From the NCBI GenBank assembly GCA_025353235.1, contig JANXQZ010000173.1, positions 1-7,702 on the forward strand: DNA of 7,702 bases, read 5' to 3'. This DNA comes from Bryobacterales bacterium. Its GTDB lineage: Bacteria > Acidobacteriota > Terriglobia > Bryobacterales > Bryobacteraceae. Below are positions 6,250 to 7,702 of the stretch, piece by piece (the stretch's first letter is position 1; every line of letters begins with the position of its first letter). The notes beneath the pieces are model-generated. The model saw only the letters and a list, made by a program, of their open reading frames with translations, searched no databases and was not told the origin of the DNA. A program made the position numbers and the translations under genes.

Positions 6250-6576
6250 ATGGAACACGAAATAGCAATCAAGAGTTTAGCGGCGGAGCGGTACCTGCTT
6301 GACGAGATGACTCGTCCTGAGCGAGACGAATTCGAGGAGCATTATTTTGTTTGCTCCGAGTGCGCCGACGCTGTGCGAACTGGAACCGCTTTCACGGTGA
6401 ACGGCCGAGAGGCGGTGAAAGAGCAAGCCTTGCGCCCTTCCCGCCCCGGACAGGTCGCGGTAACTAGAACCTGTCCGGGCTCCCGATACTGGCTACTTCG
6501 AGGATGGATGGGCAGCGTCCCGATAGCTGCCGCGGCAGCGTTTTTTCCTAGTGGTGGGTTGTCAAGACTTGGCTGA
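6250..6576 (+). CDS. Zinc-finger anti-sigma factor, apparently frameshifted and truncated at the membrane helix
   Basis: The N-terminus has the anti-sigma zinc-binding motif H-x3-C-x2-C: H31, C35 and C38 in EEHYFVCSEC, within a helical domain of the kind that clamps a cytosolic ECF sigma factor. A polar linker (residues 50-80) follows, then an aromatic stretch and GSVPIAAAAAFF, the start of a membrane helix. At a run of six T (6541-6546) the frame leaves this pattern and gives PSGGLSRLG and a stop. Losing one T would read AAAAAFFLVVGCQDLADNRLPPR to a TAG at 6596-6598, giving a plausible complete helix like those of acidobacterial relatives. Those relatives usually continue into a periplasmic domain, which is absent in either frame. 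The product may be a soluble anti-sigma protein, or the gene may be decaying. Annotated here as the open frame present. Confidence 0.75.
   Translation: MEHEIAIKSLAAERYLLDEMTRPERDEFEEHYFVCSECADAVRTGTAFTVNGREAVKEQALRPSRPGQVAVTRTCPGSRYWLLRGWMGSVPIAAAAAFFPSGGLSRLG
6445..6479. repeat. 11-bp perfect inverted repeat inside the anti-sigma linker
   Basis: CCCGGACAGGT (6445-6455) and ACCTGTCCGGG (6469-6479) are perfect reverse complements separated by 13 bases. They lie in the poorly conserved linker of the anti-sigma gene, where protein constraint is low. The structure could be a small inserted palindromic element, an operator, or an mRNA hairpin. No flanking target duplication is obvious. Confidence 0.6.
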
Positions 6577-6616
6577 CAATCGGTTACCACCCAGGTAGGG
6601 CGTTTCCCGGTTCAGA

Positions 6617-6645
6617 TCGACAGATAAGCAATCCTATGCTATATT
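6617..6645 (+). promoter_or_regulatory. Sigma70-like promoter
   Basis: TCGACA (6617-6622) and TATATT (6640-6645) each match five of six consensus bases and are separated by exactly 17 bases. This is the best promoter-like pair I found in the window. It points rightward, away from the anti-sigma gene and into the 3' end of the oppositely oriented TPR gene, with only a 12-codon frame immediately downstream. It could drive a small peptide, an antisense RNA to the TPR gene, or be left over from a lost gene. Confidence 0.5.
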
Positions 6646-6661
6646 GTTGATGAGGAAAGCA

Positions 6662-6700
6662 ATGCAAACCACAAAAGAGCGGATTAAGCCTCAATTCTAA
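6662..6700 (+). other. 12-codon open frame behind a good ribosome binding site (microORF or gene remnant)
   Basis: GAGGA (6652-6656) is five bases before ATG 6662, which opens MQTTKERIKPQF and ends at TAA 6698-6700. It sits just after the promoter-like pair at 6617-6645 and overlaps the last codon of the convergent TPR gene. No family is recognisable at this length. An in-frame ATG at 6650 would add four residues. It may be the start of a gene whose remainder was lost. Confidence 0.25.
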
Positions 6701-7702
6701 AGGCGCTGCCAAGCCATCTCGTATATGGCCAGGACAGCCTGAAGCCGATCTGCGTGCTTCGCACTGCCGGATAGGGCGCACAGATCCCCGCCATTCACAT
6801 CCCCTTCAACTATTGTCCTCGTTTGGTAGCCCACCTTAGACGCTGATTCAAAGCACTCCATACACTGATCCAAGAGTTGTTGCGCTTCGAGCGGCACTGC
6901 TTCCAGCTCTGCCAGTGCATCGTAAACACACGCCAAGTTATAGCTTACATGCGACGCCATGCCGGGGTTGGGTGCGTCCTCCCAGTTGAATTGCCGCGCG
7001 GCTTGCAACAGCAACTGTCGAGCCGCTGCTAGTTTGTCCCGATCACCTCTCTCATAAATCATCGTAGCCAAGTCAAAGAGAGCTCGTTGCTGGTTCGGCC
7101 TGCGACGCAGGCTTTCCTCAAGATAGGATCGAGCCCGGTCATTATCTAGCGGATCGGCTATGGTTGCGAACAGCCAGCCCATGTCGTTCAGGACCGAAAA
7201 AGGACGCCCGAACTTTTGGAGAGCGAGTTCGAAATAATACTGAGACCGTTCAAAATCAGATCGCGATTCCCGCTCTGCTACGAATTTACCTGCATAGAAT
7301 TTACCCAGCAGCCGGAGATTTCTCAGCAGTTCGGCACTCCGGCTCGTCGGCGTCAGGAACTGAATTGCCGAGAAGCTCTCAATCGCGAAAATTGCCTGTC
7401 GCATCAGCGGGTCAGATTGGGCATAAAGGTTCTGATCGGCATCAAGGGCCGGAGTTAAGCTGCTGAGCTGATTGAACGCTTCTGTGCGGGCTGCTTCGAT
7501 ATCGGCAAACATCGGATACTTGGTCCGCACATCCGCTGCAAGTGCGTCGATCTTGGCAATTGCTTTGTCCGCCTTTTCCGTTGCCTCCTTAACCACGGTG
7601 TCAGCCTTCCCTACCGCTTCGTTTGCTCGTTTGATAGCGTCGTCAGCTTGCTTGACGTAGCTCTGTGCGCTGAAGAACGCGAAGACGCCTTGCGCCAAAG
7701 TG
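6697..7702 (-). CDS. Coiled-coil/TPR protein, 5' end outside the window, probably membrane-anchored
   Basis: At least 333 residues are visible; the frame is open to the window edge. The leftmost possible start in view is a TTG at 7698, but the preceding codon is also open and the visible N-terminus (LAQGVFAFFSAQ) looks like the end of a membrane helix, so the true start is probably upstream. Residues about 15-58 are an alanine/lysine-rich coiled coil with heptad-like KADTVVKEATEKADKAIAKI. A helical middle follows, then TPR-like helices: YYFELALQKFGRPFSVLNDM (154-173), DRARSYLEESLRRRPNQQRA (187-206), LFDLATMIYERGD and HVSYNLACVYDALAEL (250-265). The end (CFESASKVGYQTRTI...GDLCALS) resembles the capping unit of TPR proteins. 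The likely role is a protein-interaction scaffold at the membrane; no specific function can be assigned. No clear terminator follows. Confidence 0.75.
   Translation of the reverse strand, partial: TLAQGVFAFFSAQSYVKQADDAIKRANEAVGKADTVVKEATEKADKAIAKIDALAADVRTKYPMFADIEAARTEAFNQLSSLTPALDADQNLYAQSDPLMRQAIFAIESFSAIQFLTPTSRSAELLRNLRLLGKFYAGKFVAERESRSDFERSQYYFELALQKFGRPFSVLNDMGWLFATIADPLDNDRARSYLEESLRRRPNQQRALFDLATMIYERGDRDKLAAARQLLLQAARQFNWEDAPNPGMASHVSYNLACVYDALAELEAVPLEAQQLLDQCMECFESASKVGYQTRTIVEGDVNGGDLCALSGSAKHADRLQAVLAIYEMAWQRL

Noticed and set aside
6526..6539. 14-bp palindrome GCTGCCGCGGCAGC
   Set aside because: It encodes the alanine run of the membrane helix, where GC-rich codons readily produce such palindromes; no loop or partner structure makes it special.

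Overview
The window looks like chromosomal DNA of an Acidobacteria-type bacterium, probably related to Solibacter/Bryobacter. This is inferred from the combination of an FHA-GAF-SpoIIE phosphatase, a HAF-repeat protein with a PEP-CTERM tail, an ECF sigma factor next to a short zinc-finger anti-sigma protein, a Tat-type FAD oxidoreductase, and a fairly GC-rich base composition. No single marker in the window proves the taxonomy. There are no rRNA or tRNA genes, no CRISPR array and no transposase.

Layout. Positions 1-241 (+) hold the C-terminal part of a RidA/YjgF-family gene interrupted by an in-frame TGA. A non-coding stretch with two adjacent perfect hairpins (379-415) follows. Next, on the minus strand, is an RsbU-like phosphatase (485-2116). 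About 30 bp away and divergent from it is a two-gene plus-strand unit: rlmH (2149-2568, GTG start) and an FAD-dependent oxidoreductase (2565-4217) that overlap by four bases. The oxidoreductase converges on a minus-strand HAF-repeat/PEP-CTERM exported protein (4225-5274), and a small hairpin contains both stop codons. A ~294-bp AT-richer region (5275-5568) separates this gene from a divergent ECF sigma factor (5569-6222) and its anti-sigma partner (6250-6576). The window ends inside a minus-strand coiled-coil/TPR protein (6697-7702) whose 5' end is outside.

How the genes relate. Two regulatory modules stand out: the phosphatase, which probably acts in a partner-switching or phospho-threonine signalling chain whose partners are not in the window, and the sigma/anti-sigma pair. 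The HAF/PEP-CTERM gene shares its upstream region with the sigma factor and could be a target, but this is inference. rlmH is housekeeping, and its coupling to an oxidoreductase looks like genomic packing more than a pathway.

Signs of wear. The anti-sigma reading frame shifts at a run of six T just where its membrane helix should continue. An 11-bp perfect inverted repeat lies in its linker. Shortly downstream, a good sigma70-like promoter plus ribosome binding site leads into only 12 codons. Together with the interrupted RidA gene this suggests local decay or rearrangement. I see no convincing new multi-gene system; the best leads are the broken anti-sigma region (6445-6700) and the hairpin repeat at 379-415.
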